A stretch of DNA of 64,000 nt from Maritimibacter fusiformis (GCF_008086115.1 NZ_VSIY01000004.1:372001-436000), one strand, 5' to 3'; counted from the stretch's first letter, positions 1 through 9,599 are shown. Translations and numbers: made by a program. The notes: a model not told the origin generated them from the letters alone.

Positions 1-546
1 ACCGACGATGGCCCGGCGCGGTTCGACCGCGTGGTGCTGGCCGCCGGTGCGCAGTGCGGCGCGCTGCTCGGCCCCCTCGGCGTCAAGCTGCCGCTCGAGA
101 CCGAGCGCGGCTACAACACCACCCTTCCCGCCGGCGCGTTCGACATCCGCACCCATGTCAGCTTTGCCGCGCATGGCTTCGTGGTCACCCGGATCGGCGA
201 CGGCGTGCGCGTCGGCGGCGCGGTCGAACTGGGCGGGCTGAACCTGCCGCCCAACATGAAGCGGGCCGAGGCGCTGCTGGCCAAGGCCAAGGACTTCCTG
301 CCGGACCTCGACACCGAAGGCGGCACGCAATGGATGGGCTTTCGCCCCTCGATGCCCGACAGCCTGCCGGTGATCGGCGCGGCCCCCGGCCACCCCGGCC
401 TGATGCTGGCCTTCGGGCATGGGCACCTGGGCCTGACCCAATCCGCCGGCACCGCCGAACTGGCCGCCGACCTGATCGCGGGCCGCACCCCGTCCATCGA
501 CCCCGCCCCCTACCGGCCCGGCCGGTTCCTGCGAGGACAGCCATGA
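1..546 (+). CDS. FAD-dependent D-amino acid (D-hydroxyproline) dehydrogenase, C-terminal part
   Basis: Partial gene; the frame is open from the first base, so the 5' end lies outside the window. The visible 181 residues are the C-terminal part of a DAO/DadA-type flavoprotein. The family signature is the GFRPSMPDSLPVIG segment followed by GLMLAFGHGHLGLTQSAGT, which closes the FAD site. Such enzymes oxidise D-amino acids, and many alphaproteobacterial members act on cis-4-hydroxy-D-proline. The next gene, a 4-hydroxyproline 2-epimerase, overlaps its stop by 4 bases (ATGA at 543-546), so translation is probably coupled. Epimerase plus D-hydroxyproline dehydrogenase are the first two steps of trans-4-hydroxy-L-proline breakdown. 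The family is well supported; the substrate is inferred from the neighbour. Confidence 0.85.
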   Translation, partial: TDDGPARFDRVVLAAGAQCGALLGPLGVKLPLETERGYNTTLPAGAFDIRTHVSFAAHGFVVTRIGDGVRVGGAVELGGLNLPPNMKRAEALLAKAKDFLPDLDTEGGTQWMGFRPSMPDSLPVIGAAPGHPGLMLAFGHGHLGLTQSAGTAELAADLIAGRTPSIDPAPYRPGRFLRGQP

Positions 547-1544
547 CCAACCACACCTTCACCTGCATCGACGGCCACACCTGCGGCAACCCGGTCCGGC
601 TGGTCGCCGGCGGCGGCCCGCGCCTTGAGGGCGGCAACATGATCGAGAAGCGGGCGCATTTCCTGGCCGAATTCGACTGGGTGCGCACCGGCCTGATGTT
701 CGAACCGCGCGGCCATGACATGATGTCGGGCTCGATCCTCTATCCGCCGACGCGCGACGATTGCGATGTTGCGGTGCTGTTCATCGAAACCTCTGGCTGC
801 CTGCCGATGTGCGGCCACGGCACCATCGGCACCGTCACGATGGCGATCGAGAACGGCCTCGTCACGCCGCGCACGCCGGGCCAGTTGAAGCTCGACACCC
901 CCGCCGGCGTGGTGACGGTGGCGTATCGGCAGGAGGGGCGCTTCGTCGAGGAGGTCCGCCTCACCAACGTGCCCGCGTTCCTGCATTCCGAGGGGCTGAG
1001 CGCCGAGGTGCCCGGCCTTGGCGAGATCACCGTCGACGTGGCCTATGGCGGCAATTTCTATGCCATCGTCGAGCCGCAGGCCGCCTTTGCCGACATGGCC
1101 GATTTCACCGCTGGCGAGCTGGTCGGCTTCAGCCCGAAACTGCGCGCCGCCCTCAACGCCAAGTATGATTTCATCCATCCCGAGACCCCGGCGATCAACG
1201 GTCTCAGCCACATCCTGTGGACCGGCGCGCCGCGCCACCCCGAGGCCACCGCCCGCAACGCCGTGTTCTACGGCGACAAGGCCATCGACCGCTCGCCCTG
1301 CGGCACCGGCACCTCGGCGCGCATGGCCCAATGGGCGGCGCAGGGCCGCCTGAACGTGGGCGACGACTTTGTCCACGAGAGCATCATCGGCAGCCTGTTT
1401 CACGGCCGCGTCGAGGCTGCCGCCCGCGTCGGCGACCGCGATGCCATCATCCCCTCGGTTGGTGGTTGGGCGCGGCAGACCGGCTTCAACACCATCTTCA
1501 TCGACGACCGTGACCCCTATGCCCACGGCTTCGTCGTCACCTGA
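543..1544 (+). CDS. 4-hydroxyproline 2-epimerase (proline racemase family)
   Basis: A 333-aa protein of the proline racemase family, full length for the family. Both catalytic cysteines are present: C90 in MCGHGTIG and C253 in SPCGTGTSA. Family members with Ser/Thr at these sites are trans-3-hydroxyproline dehydratases, so Cys/Cys points to an epimerase or racemase. The expected reaction is trans-4-hydroxy-L-proline to cis-4-hydroxy-D-proline, which feeds the flavin dehydrogenase encoded just upstream. The ATG at 543 overlaps the upstream stop. Proline racemase activity is the main alternative; the neighbouring dehydrogenase and the aldehyde dehydrogenase at 9684 favour hydroxyproline. Confidence 0.88.
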   Translation: MTNHTFTCIDGHTCGNPVRLVAGGGPRLEGGNMIEKRAHFLAEFDWVRTGLMFEPRGHDMMSGSILYPPTRDDCDVAVLFIETSGCLPMCGHGTIGTVTMAIENGLVTPRTPGQLKLDTPAGVVTVAYRQEGRFVEEVRLTNVPAFLHSEGLSAEVPGLGEITVDVAYGGNFYAIVEPQAAFADMADFTAGELVGFSPKLRAALNAKYDFIHPETPAINGLSHILWTGAPRHPEATARNAVFYGDKAIDRSPCGTGTSARMAQWAAQGRLNVGDDFVHESIIGSLFHGRVEAAARVGDRDAIIPSVGGWARQTGFNTIFIDDRDPYAHGFVVT

Positions 1545-1568
1545 CCCATGCACGGAAGAGCGGACCAG

Positions 1569-2132
1569 ATGAACACCGACCAGCCCTTCGACATGGCCCG
1601 GATCACCGCGATCCTCGCCGCCCCCGACAGCGCCGTCCACCTGTTCGCCTATCTGCGCGAGGGGCTGAAACGCGACGTGGGGTCCGACCTGACCACGGCT
1701 TCGGTCTTTGACCTCGGTGCGATGCGGGGCAGGCGCGTGTTCACCGACAACGCCGCCGCCTACCCGGTCGGCAATTTCAAGCGCCTCGACCGCAACCGCT
1801 TTTACGACACGGTGATCGAGAGCGGTCAGGTCTTTGCCACCACCCGGATCGAGGAGATCGCCGAGGTATTTTTCGACTGGGAAAAGATCCAGGGCCTCGG
1901 CTTTGGCTCGAACCTCAACCTGCCGGCCATCGCCGACGGTCAGGTGATCGGCACCGTCAACCTTCTGGCGCCCACGGGGCACTACACCGCCGCGCGCATC
2001 GCCGCCGCGCTGGCCTGGCAGCCGGTCGCCACGCTTTGTTTCCTGCTGCTTCTGCGCGGCAACCCCGAAACCGACAGTTTCATCGGTCAGGTCGCGGCAC
2101 CCGCCGCCGGCCCGGTCATGGAAGGCGCATAG
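1569..2132 (+). CDS. GAF domain-containing protein
   Basis: A 187-aa single-domain protein. The sequence AHLF-like helix, then SVFDLGAMRGRRVFTD, and the late GFGSNLNLPAIADGQVIGTVNLL segment fit a GAF sensor fold, in which the last strand pair (G-x-V-x-L) is diagnostic. No output domain such as HTH, kinase or GGDEF is attached. An in-frame ATG at 1548 would add 7 residues; the ATG at 1569 is preferred because a purine-rich GGAAGAGCGGA sequence precedes it. It sits between the epimerase and the transporter genes of the same operon, so it may sense a small ligand of the pathway, but this is inference only. Confidence 0.7.
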   Translation: MNTDQPFDMARITAILAAPDSAVHLFAYLREGLKRDVGSDLTTASVFDLGAMRGRRVFTDNAAAYPVGNFKRLDRNRFYDTVIESGQVFATTRIEEIAEVFFDWEKIQGLGFGSNLNLPAIADGQVIGTVNLLAPTGHYTAARIAAALAWQPVATLCFLLLLRGNPETDSFIGQVAAPAAGPVMEGA

Positions 2133-2194
2133 GACAGGACAGCCCAGGCGCCAGGAACCACCCAACCGCATTCGTCCAACGAGGAGAAACGACG

Positions 2195-3187
2195 ATGAAA
2201 AAGACACTGAAACTCGCCGCGATGGCGACGCTGCTGACCCCGCTCGGCGCGCTCGCACAGGATGACACGATCAACATTGCCTACCTGGCGTCCTCCAGCC
2301 AGAACGGCTTCAACCAGTCGATCTTCGACGGCATCCAGCGTGCCGCGGCGGAATACGACAACGTCAAGGTCGAGATCTTCGACGGCGAGTTTTCGGCCCC
2401 CGTGCAGTTCACGCAGGTCGAAGACCTCGTGGCCGGCGGCCGTTTCGACGCGATGATCGTGACGCCCAACGACACCGTGGGCATCGCCACCGCGCTCGAG
2501 GATGCCACCGCCGCCGGCGTCAAGGTCGCCGCGACTCTGTTCCCGATCGGTCCCGACCTCGGTGACATGCAGCCGCAGATCGAAGGTCTTGTCACGACCG
2601 TCGCCACCGCCCCCGCGATCGGCGCGCGGCTTCAGGCCGAAGCGGTCGTCGATTTCTGCGCCGACAAGGACCCCTGCAACGTGGTCATCATGATCGGCCA
2701 GCTTGTGTTCCCGTTCGACAATGTCCGCTACGACGCCTACCGCGAAGTGCTCGACACCCATGCCAATATCAAGGTGGTGGCCACCGGCGAAGGCAACTAC
2801 AGCCCCGACACCTCGCTGACCGCGATGCAGGACATCCTGCAAGCCAACCCGGATATCGACGTGGTGCTGTCGAATGCCGACCAGCACCTGATGGGTGTGG
2901 AAATCGCGCTGACTGACGCCGGGCTGGACCTTGACGAGATCTACCTGATGGGCGGTGGCCTCAACCAGATCGCGGTCGACGCGATCCGTTCCGGTGCCTG
3001 GGATGCCACCCTGGCCGCCGCACCCCGCTCGATGGGCGAGGCCGCGCTGCACGCGATGGTCGCCGCGCTGAACGGTGAAGAGGTCGAACCCTGGATCGAC
3101 GAATCCAAGCTCGGCAGCTCGCCGGCCATCGTCACCACCGACTGGCTGGTCGAGAACCCCGACTTCGAAGCCGAGTGGCAGGGCTGA
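2195..3187 (+). CDS. ABC transporter substrate-binding protein, ribose/simple-sugar class
   Basis: A 330-aa periplasmic binding protein. Residues 1-22 form a signal peptide (MKKTLKLAAMATLLTPLGALA, cleaved before QDD). The mature part starts with INIAYLASSSQNGFNQSIFDG, the usual first strand and helix of the Peripla_BP_4 (ribose/galactose-type) fold, and later shows IQANPDIDVVLSNAD-like and GGGLNQIAVDAIRSG ligand-pocket segments. The start is set by GAGGAG 9 bases before the ATG. It is followed by a perfect GC hairpin and then by the ATPase and permease genes, giving a complete importer. The ligand cannot be read from sequence. The operon suggests a hydantoin-, imide- or hydroxyproline-related compound rather than a sugar. 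Confidence 0.9.
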   Translation: MKKTLKLAAMATLLTPLGALAQDDTINIAYLASSSQNGFNQSIFDGIQRAAAEYDNVKVEIFDGEFSAPVQFTQVEDLVAGGRFDAMIVTPNDTVGIATALEDATAAGVKVAATLFPIGPDLGDMQPQIEGLVTTVATAPAIGARLQAEAVVDFCADKDPCNVVIMIGQLVFPFDNVRYDAYREVLDTHANIKVVATGEGNYSPDTSLTAMQDILQANPDIDVVLSNADQHLMGVEIALTDAGLDLDEIYLMGGGLNQIAVDAIRSGAWDATLAAAPRSMGEAALHAMVAALNGEEVEPWIDESKLGSSPAIVTTDWLVENPDFEAEWQG

Positions 3188-3200
3188 TCAGACCCCTCTG

Positions 3201-3222
3201 GCCGGCGCGTCCGCGCGCCGGC
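3201..3222 (+). other. intercistronic hairpin downstream of the binding-protein gene
   Basis: A perfect 9-bp inverted repeat, GCCGGCGCG (3201-3209) and CGCGCCGGC (3214-3222), with a 4-base loop TCCG, in the gap between the binding-protein and ATPase genes. No T-run follows. Such hairpins after binding-protein genes often protect the upstream mRNA or lower expression of distal genes, so that binding protein exceeds membrane components. That role is inferred. Confidence 0.6.
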
Positions 3223-3253
3223 ACCCCCGACCCAATCAGGCGAAAGGACGGCC

Positions 3254-4789
3254 ATGACCCCGACCGACATCGCTGTTCGCGTTGAAGGCGTTGCCAAGAG
3301 CTTCGGCAACACCCGCATCCTGAACGACATCACGATTGATTTTCATGCAGGCTCGGTGCACGCGCTGGTCGGCGAAAACGGCGCCGGCAAGTCGAGCGTC
3401 GGCAAGATCATCGGCGGCTATTATTCCGCCGACGAGGGCACGGTCGAAATATTCGGCGACCGGGTGACCAAGTTTTCGCCGCGCGACGCGCTCATGCGCG
3501 GGGTGGCGATGATCCACCAGGAGCTTCAGCTCGTCCCCGAACTCACCGTGCTGCAGAACGTCTTTCTCGGGCTGGAAACGCAGCGCGCGGGCGTCCTGCT
3601 CAAGGGCGACCTGACCCGGTTCTATGAGCTTGAGAAAACCTGCCAGTTCGGTCTCGATCCGAACGCCAGGGTGGCACGGCTGCGGATCGCGGAGCGCCAG
3701 AAAGTCGAAATCATGCGCGCCGTGGCCCGCGAGGCGCGCATCATCATCATGGACGAGCCGACATCGTCGCTGACCGAGGACGAGGCCGACCGGCTGCACG
3801 CCCTGATCGCCCGGCTCAAGGCCCAGGGCACCACGATCATCTACGTCAGCCACTTCCTCGACCATATCATCGCCAACTGCGACCGGGTGACGGTGATGCG
3901 CGACGGGCAGGTGATCCGCACCGACCCGATCGCCGGCGAGACCAAGCAATCGCTGGTCGATTCGATGCTGGGCAAGGCCTCCGAGATCATCTGGCCCGAG
4001 CTTCCACCGCCGCCGCCCGCCGACACGCCGCCGGTTGCCGAGTTGCGCAATGTCTACACCCAGACCGGGCTGAAGGACATTTCGCTCACCATCCGACCCG
4101 GAGAGGTGGTCGGGCTGATCGGCCTGGTCGGGTCCGGGCGCACCGAGATCGGCCATGCCCTGTTCGGCGCCGACCGCATCCTGTCGGGCAGCTACCTGCT
4201 CGAAGGCGAGGTGCAGACCGGGTTGACCATCCACAAGGCGGTGAAACGCGGCGTGGCGCTGGTGCCCGAGGACCGGCGCAAGCAGGGGCTTGTCCTGACC
4301 CAGACCACCCGGCCCAACGTCAGCCTCGCCACCCTCGACAACATCGCGGGCCTTGGCATCCTCAAGCCCCGCGCCGAACGCCAGCGGGTGCGCCGGATGG
4401 TCGAGCATTTCGGCATCACCCCGGGCCGCGTCGACGGCGAGGTCGCCTATTACTCCGGCGGCAACCAGCAAAAGGTGCTGTTGTCGAAATGGGCGGTGGA
4501 GCGCCCGAAACTCCTGATCCTCGACGAGCCCAGCCGCGGCGTCGACATCGGCGCGCGCCAGCGCATTCACGAGTTCATCGTCGAGATGGCCGCCTCCGGC
4601 GTCGGCATCCTGCTGATTTCGTCCGAGATCGAGGAAGTCATCAACCTGTCGCATCGCGGCTACCTGATGAGCGAGGGCCGCATCTTTGCCGAAGAGAACA
4701 GCGCCGATCTGGGCGTGGAACAGGCGCTGAACCGCATCTTCCACCAGCAAAGCGCAAACGAGACCAGCGAAAAAGGGGTCAACGCATGA
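3254..4789 (+). CDS. sugar-type ABC importer, double ATP-binding subunit (RbsA/MglA-like)
   Basis: A 511-aa ATPase with two fused nucleotide-binding domains, the usual size for RbsA-type proteins. Domain 1 has Walker A GENGAGKSS (about residue 40) and Walker B IIIMDEPTSSL. Domain 2 has a degenerate P-loop GLVGSGRTE, a signature YYSGGNQQK and Walker B LLILDEPSRGVD. The first-domain signature is weak (RIAERQKVE), as is common in this class. It powers import through the permease encoded next, whose ATG overlaps this stop by 4 bases. GAAAGGACGGCC precedes the start and supplies the ribosome site. Confidence 0.93.
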   Translation: MTPTDIAVRVEGVAKSFGNTRILNDITIDFHAGSVHALVGENGAGKSSVGKIIGGYYSADEGTVEIFGDRVTKFSPRDALMRGVAMIHQELQLVPELTVLQNVFLGLETQRAGVLLKGDLTRFYELEKTCQFGLDPNARVARLRIAERQKVEIMRAVAREARIIIMDEPTSSLTEDEADRLHALIARLKAQGTTIIYVSHFLDHIIANCDRVTVMRDGQVIRTDPIAGETKQSLVDSMLGKASEIIWPELPPPPPADTPPVAELRNVYTQTGLKDISLTIRPGEVVGLIGLVGSGRTEIGHALFGADRILSGSYLLEGEVQTGLTIHKAVKRGVALVPEDRRKQGLVLTQTTRPNVSLATLDNIAGLGILKPRAERQRVRRMVEHFGITPGRVDGEVAYYSGGNQQKVLLSKWAVERPKLLILDEPSRGVDIGARQRIHEFIVEMAASGVGILLISSEIEEVINLSHRGYLMSEGRIFAEENSADLGVEQALNRIFHQQSANETSEKGVNA

Positions 4790-5760
4790 CCGATATGAAT
4801 ATGCCCGGCAAGATCGCGCCCCGCATCACCGGCGCGAGAATAGGCCATTTCGCCCAGCAATACGGCGTTCTGATCATCATCGTCGCCTTGCTGATCGGGC
4901 TGAGTTTTGCCTCCGACAGCTTCTTCACCGCCCGCAACCTGCTCAACATCCTCAACCAGTCGGCCCCGCTGGCGATCATCGCCTGTGCGCTGACGCTGGT
5001 GATCATCGGCGGCGGGTTCGATCTGTCGACCGGCGCGATCTTCGGGGTCGCCTCGGTCTCGGCGGGCTGGCTCGCGGTCAACGTCGACCCTTATCTGGCG
5101 ATCATCGCGGGGCCGATGATCGGCCTCGTCCTGGGCGCGATCAACGGCATCATCATCACCGGCTTCGGGGTGCATTCGTTCCTCGTGACGCTGGCCACCA
5201 GCCTGGTCTATCGCGGCATCGCCATCCTGATCACCGGCGGCGCGCTGATCCCGGTGCGCATTGCCGAGTTCTCGTGGCTGGGGCGCGAGCGGATCGGCAT
5301 GGTCAACGTCGCGGTGATCGTGTTCCTGCTGTTCATGCTGCTGATGATGTTCCTGCTCAACCGCACCACCTTCGGGCGCAAGGTCTTTGCCGTCGGCGGC
5401 AACGAAGAGGCGGCGCTTCTGTCGGGCGTCCGCACCAACCTGGTCAAGATCATGACCTTCTGCCTGACCGGCGGCGCGGCCGGTCTGGCGGGGGTGATCG
5501 CGGTGTCGCGCATCTCGATGGCCGAACCGCAGGCCGGCGCCGGCATGGAGCTTGAGGCGATCGCGGCGGTGATCCTGGGCGGCACCTCGATCATGGGCGG
5601 CTCGGGCGCGGTGTGGCGGTCGGTGTCCGGCGTGTTGCTGATCGCGCTGATCGGCAACGGCTTCAACATCCTCAACGTCAACCCGTTCTTCAAGGATCTG
5701 ACCACCGGCGTGATCATCGTGATCGCGGTGGCGCTTGCCGCCTCGGCCTCGCGCCGCTGA
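4786..5760 (+). CDS. ABC importer permease (RbsC-like)
   Basis: A 324-aa membrane protein with eight to ten hydrophobic segments, starting with YGVLIIIVALLIGLSFAS. It carries the family signature GGGFDLSTGAIFG (about residue 75) and the EAA-type cytoplasmic region LEAIAAVILGGTSIMGG. The ATG at 4786 overlaps the ATPase stop (ATGA), so it is translationally coupled. A single permease gene implies a homodimeric channel, as in ribose-type importers. Confidence 0.92.
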   Translation: MTDMNMPGKIAPRITGARIGHFAQQYGVLIIIVALLIGLSFASDSFFTARNLLNILNQSAPLAIIACALTLVIIGGGFDLSTGAIFGVASVSAGWLAVNVDPYLAIIAGPMIGLVLGAINGIIITGFGVHSFLVTLATSLVYRGIAILITGGALIPVRIAEFSWLGRERIGMVNVAVIVFLLFMLLMMFLLNRTTFGRKVFAVGGNEEAALLSGVRTNLVKIMTFCLTGGAAGLAGVIAVSRISMAEPQAGAGMELEAIAAVILGGTSIMGGSGAVWRSVSGVLLIALIGNGFNILNVNPFFKDLTTGVIIVIAVALAASASRR

Positions 5761-5776
5761 CCGGCACCTGAACATC

Positions 5777-5800
5777 CGCGCGGGTCCTGGTGCCCGCGCG
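5777..5800 (+). other. intercistronic hairpin between permease and hyuA
   Basis: A perfect 8-bp inverted repeat, CGCGCGGG (5777-5784) and CCCGCGCG (5793-5800), around an 8-base loop. It lies in the 98-bp gap between permease and hyuA. It has no T-run, so mRNA processing or attenuation is more likely than full termination. Confidence 0.5.
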
Positions 5801-5858
5801 CCCTCTCACCCACAACCGGCGGCATCGCCCGCTGGCCCCGACCTGCGAAAGGCTTGTC

Positions 5859-7928
5859 ATGGCTGAAACCATCACCCGGGTGTCGACCGATGTCGGCGGC
5901 ACCTTCACCGACCTCGTCTATTTCGAAACCGATGCCGCCACCGGCATCCAGACCGTGCGCACTGCCAAGTCCGACACCACCCCGCCGGATTTCGAGAAAG
6001 GCGTGCTGAACGTGCTCGATGTCGGCAAGGTCGATGTCGGCAAGGTCGATATGTTCGCCCATGGCACCACCGTCGTGATCAACGCCCTGACCGAGCGCAA
6101 GGGCGCCAAGGTCGGGCTGATCACCACCCGTGGCTTTCGCGACTCGATCGAGATCGGGCGCGGCAACCGCCCCGATTTCTTCAACCTGATGTATAAGAAG
6201 CCGCCCCCCTTCGTGCCGCGCTACCTGCGCCACGAGGTCGGGGGCCGGATGGATTACCAGGGCAACGAGGTTGCGCCGCTGGACCTTTCCACGCTGGACG
6301 AAACCCTGGCGCTGTTTCGCGAAGAAGGGGTCGAGGCGGTGGCGATCTGCCTCTTGCACGCCTATGCCAACACCGACCACGAGGTCGCGCTGGCCGAGGC
6401 GGTCAAGGCGCGCTGGCCCGAGGTCACCGTGGTCGCCTCGCACCAGATCACCCGCGAATGGCGCGAATACGAGCGCACCAACACCACCATCCTGTCGGCC
6501 TACGTGCAGCCCAAGGCGCAGCGTTACCTCGAAAAGCTCGAAGCGGGTATGACCGAGAAGGGCTACAAGGGCCAGCTCTTCATCATGCAGTCCAACTGCG
6601 GCGTCGACTCGCTGGAGGCGACCAAGGCGGTGCCGATCACCATGGTCGAAAGCGGCCCCGCCTCGGGTTTCTGGGGGGCGGCGGAACTGGGCCGGATCAT
6701 CGGCGAGCCGAACATCCTGGCGCTGGACATCGGCGGCACCACCGCGAAATGCTCGCTGATCGAGAACGGGCAGGCGGCAGTCAAGACCGACTACTGGATC
6801 GAGCGCAACGCGCGCTCGGCGGGCTATCCGATCATGGTGCCGGTGATCGACCTGGTCGAGATCGGCAACGGCGGCGGCTCGATCGCCTGGGTTGACGATT
6901 TCGGCAAGATGCACGTCGGCCCGCAATCGGCGGGCGCCATGCCCGGCCCTGTCGCCTATGGGCGCGGCGGCACCGAGGTCACGACCACCGACGCCAACCT
7001 GGCGCTGGGCCGGATCAACAAGGACTACTTCTGCGGCGGCACCGTCGAGGCCGACACCGAGGCGCTCGACTCCGCGCTGGCCAAACTGGCCGACAAGCTG
7101 GAGGTGTCGCCCGTCGAGGCCGCCCGCGGCATCGTGCGCATCGCCAACTCCAACATGGTCAACGCGCTCAAGCTGGTGTCGGTCAACCGCGGCTATGACC
7201 CGCGCGACTTCACCCTGGTGGTGTTCGGCGGCGGCGGCCCGATGCACGGCGTCGCGCTGGGCCGCGAACTGGGCGTCAAGAAGGTGGTGGTGCCGCGCGG
7301 CGCGCCGGTGTTCTCGGCCTGGGGCATGATGATGTCGGACCTGCGCCGCGACTACTTCGTCACCCGCCTGCAGGATGCCGACGATGCAAAAAGCCTCGAC
7401 GACCTGCTCAACCACACCATGGAACTGGCGCGCGACGAGTTCGCCCGCGAGGGCATCGCGCGCGACGCGGTGACCCTAGTGCCGCAGATCCGCTGCCGCT
7501 ACCAGAACCAGGAATTCGGCGTCGAGGTGCAGATCCCCGCCGGTCCCGTGACCGAGGACACGGTGCGCGACATGATCGCCCAGTTCCACGTCAACTATGA
7601 GCGCGAATACACCTACACGCTGGATGCCGCGGTCGAGGTCACCGGCATCCACCTGATCGCCTCCAGCGAGGTCGGCAAGCTCGAGATCGTGCCGCTGCCG
7701 AAAACCGGCGCGACGCTGGCCGATGCCACCAAGGGCAGGCGCATGGTCGACTATGCCACCGAGGGCAGCCACGAGGCCGACGTCTATGACGGCGACCGGC
7801 TGGAGCCCGGCATGACCTTCGACGGCCCGGCGATCATCGAGGACGCGGGCACCACCGTCGTCGTGCATCCGGGCAATCACGTCAGCATTGACGACTTCGG
7901 CAACATCCACATCGAAATCCGGGGCTGA
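5859..7928 (+). CDS. hyuA: hydantoinase/oxoprolinase family protein, subunit A
   Basis: A 689-aa ATP-dependent hydantoinase/N-methylhydantoinase A. Residues 8-20 carry the actin-like ATP-binding motif STDVGGTFTDLVYF. A second phosphate motif is LDIGGTTAKCSLI, and VFGGGGPMHGVAL is the C-terminal family signature. It acts with HyuB, encoded 3 bases downstream, to open cyclic amides such as hydantoins or 5-oxoproline with ATP hydrolysis. The start follows GCGAAAGG. A 15-bp tandem duplication (6018-6047) gives DVGKVDVGKVD in the protein. The exact substrate is unknown; related subunits include acetophenone and acetone carboxylases. Confidence 0.88.
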   Translation: MAETITRVSTDVGGTFTDLVYFETDAATGIQTVRTAKSDTTPPDFEKGVLNVLDVGKVDVGKVDMFAHGTTVVINALTERKGAKVGLITTRGFRDSIEIGRGNRPDFFNLMYKKPPPFVPRYLRHEVGGRMDYQGNEVAPLDLSTLDETLALFREEGVEAVAICLLHAYANTDHEVALAEAVKARWPEVTVVASHQITREWREYERTNTTILSAYVQPKAQRYLEKLEAGMTEKGYKGQLFIMQSNCGVDSLEATKAVPITMVESGPASGFWGAAELGRIIGEPNILALDIGGTTAKCSLIENGQAAVKTDYWIERNARSAGYPIMVPVIDLVEIGNGGGSIAWVDDFGKMHVGPQSAGAMPGPVAYGRGGTEVTTTDANLALGRINKDYFCGGTVEADTEALDSALAKLADKLEVSPVEAARGIVRIANSNMVNALKLVSVNRGYDPRDFTLVVFGGGGPMHGVALGRELGVKKVVVPRGAPVFSAWGMMMSDLRRDYFVTRLQDADDAKSLDDLLNHTMELARDEFAREGIARDAVTLVPQIRCRYQNQEFGVEVQIPAGPVTEDTVRDMIAQFHVNYEREYTYTLDAAVEVTGIHLIASSEVGKLEIVPLPKTGATLADATKGRRMVDYATEGSHEADVYDGDRLEPGMTFDGPAIIEDAGTTVVVHPGNHVSIDDFGNIHIEIRG

Positions 7929-7931
7929 ACC

Positions 7932-9599
7932 ATGACCACGCAAGACCAGATCACATACGATCCCGTCACCTTCGACATCATCCAGAACGCGCTTCAGGCG
8001 GTGGCGGACGAGATGTTCGTGGCGCAGCGCAAGACCTCGATGAGCGCGATCATCTACGAGGTGCTCGACCTGTCGACCTCGATCCTCGACCCCAACGGCG
8101 AGATCGCCGCGGTGGGCGCGGGCATCCCTGCCTTCATCGGCGTGCTCGACAAGGCGATCCACGGCATCCTCGAGAAATTCCCGCTCGACACGATCCGCCC
8201 CGGCGACCTATATGCCACCAACGATCCCTATTACGGCGGCGTCACCCATCTCAACGACATGGTGCTGGCCGCGCCGGTGTTTTCCGAGGGGCGGCTGATC
8301 GCCTGGGTCTCCAACATCGCCCACTGGAACGACGTGGGCGGCATGGTGCCCGGCTCGATGTCGTCGGATGCCACCGAGATCTTCCAGGAAGGCGTGCGCA
8401 TCCCGGCGGTCAAGCTGTTCGAGGAAGGGCGCGAGAACAAGGCGGTGTTCGATATCCTCTATGTCAACACGCGCCTGCCCGACTTTCTGCGCGGCGACCT
8501 CTGGGCCGGCATCGCCGGGCTTCGGATCGGCGAGCGGCGCATCCTCGAGCTGGTGAAGAAATACGGCACCGACACCTTCGAGGCCGCCGTAACGGCCTTC
8601 ATGGAGCATGGCGAACGCCGGGCGCGGGCCGCGCTCAAGGCGATGCCCAAGGGCACCTATACCTATGAGGAAGAACAGGACACCGGCCAGATCCACAAGG
8701 TCGCGCTGACCATCACGCCGGACGAGTTCATCGTCGATCTGTGCGACAACCCGGCCCAGGCCGGATCGTCCAACTCGTCGCGCGAGGGCACCGAGATCGC
8801 GGCACAGCTTGCCTTCAAGTCCTTCACCGACCAGGACGCGCCGGGCAACGGCGGCTTTTTCCGCCCCCTGACCGTCAAGACCAGGCCCGGCACCATCTTC
8901 CACGTCGAGGAGCCGGGCGCGCTGGGCTATTACTCCGAGGTGGAAATCCGCCTGTTCGACCTTTTGCTGCGCGCCTTTGCGCATCATTTCCCCGGAGTCG
9001 TTCCGGCCGGCAACTTCGCCTCGATCTGCGGCACCGTGGTCGGCGGCCCGCACCCCGAGACCGGACGCCACTACACCATCGTGGAACCGCAGGTGGGCGG
9101 CTGGGGCGCATGGCAGGGCAATGACGGACCCTCGGGCCAGTTCTCGGGCTTTCACGGCGAAACCTTCAACTGCCCCGCCGAGGTGGCCGAAGCCCGCTAT
9201 GGCCTGGCCGTCGACCAGGTGGCGCTGAATGCCGAGCCCGGCGGCGAAGGCCAGTGGCGCGGCGGCAAGGGCATCGACGTGCATTACCGGGTGCGCGCCG
9301 ACAACAACTTCCTGTCGCTGGGCTACACCCGTTCGCGCATCCCGCCCTGGGGCGTCGACGGCGGGCTTGACGGCTCGACCAACTATGTCGAGGTGATCCG
9401 CACCGATGGAAACCGCGAACGCTATTCCTTCGCCACCAATGTCGAGGTCAACACCGGCGACGTGATCCGCGTCGTCACCGCCAACGGCGGCGGCTTCGGC
9501 GACCCGGCCAAGCGCGCGCCCGAGGACATCGCCCGCGACATCCGCGACGGCTATCTCACGCCGGAGCGCGCGCGCGAGGTCTATGGCTACGACGCCTGA
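7932..9599 (+). CDS. hyuB: hydantoinase B/oxoprolinase family protein
   Basis: A 555-aa HyuB subunit. Recognisable segments are YDPVTFDIIQNALQAVADEM at the N terminus, GDLYATNDPYYGGVTHLND with metal-binding Asp/His residues, and the C-terminal VRVVTANGGGFGDP-like ending. It begins 3 bases after hyuA, so the two are co-translated. HyuA/HyuB pairs cleave cyclic imides or amides using ATP. Next to the ABC importer, a role in the first step on the imported compound is likely; this is inference. Confidence 0.9.
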   Translation: MTTQDQITYDPVTFDIIQNALQAVADEMFVAQRKTSMSAIIYEVLDLSTSILDPNGEIAAVGAGIPAFIGVLDKAIHGILEKFPLDTIRPGDLYATNDPYYGGVTHLNDMVLAAPVFSEGRLIAWVSNIAHWNDVGGMVPGSMSSDATEIFQEGVRIPAVKLFEEGRENKAVFDILYVNTRLPDFLRGDLWAGIAGLRIGERRILELVKKYGTDTFEAAVTAFMEHGERRARAALKAMPKGTYTYEEEQDTGQIHKVALTITPDEFIVDLCDNPAQAGSSNSSREGTEIAAQLAFKSFTDQDAPGNGGFFRPLTVKTRPGTIFHVEEPGALGYYSEVEIRLFDLLLRAFAHHFPGVVPAGNFASICGTVVGGPHPETGRHYTIVEPQVGGWGAWQGNDGPSGQFSGFHGETFNCPAEVAEARYGLAVDQVALNAEPGGEGQWRGGKGIDVHYRVRADNNFLSLGYTRSRIPPWGVDGGLDGSTNYVEVIRTDGNRERYSFATNVEVNTGDVIRVVTANGGGFGDPAKRAPEDIARDIRDGYLTPERAREVYGYDA

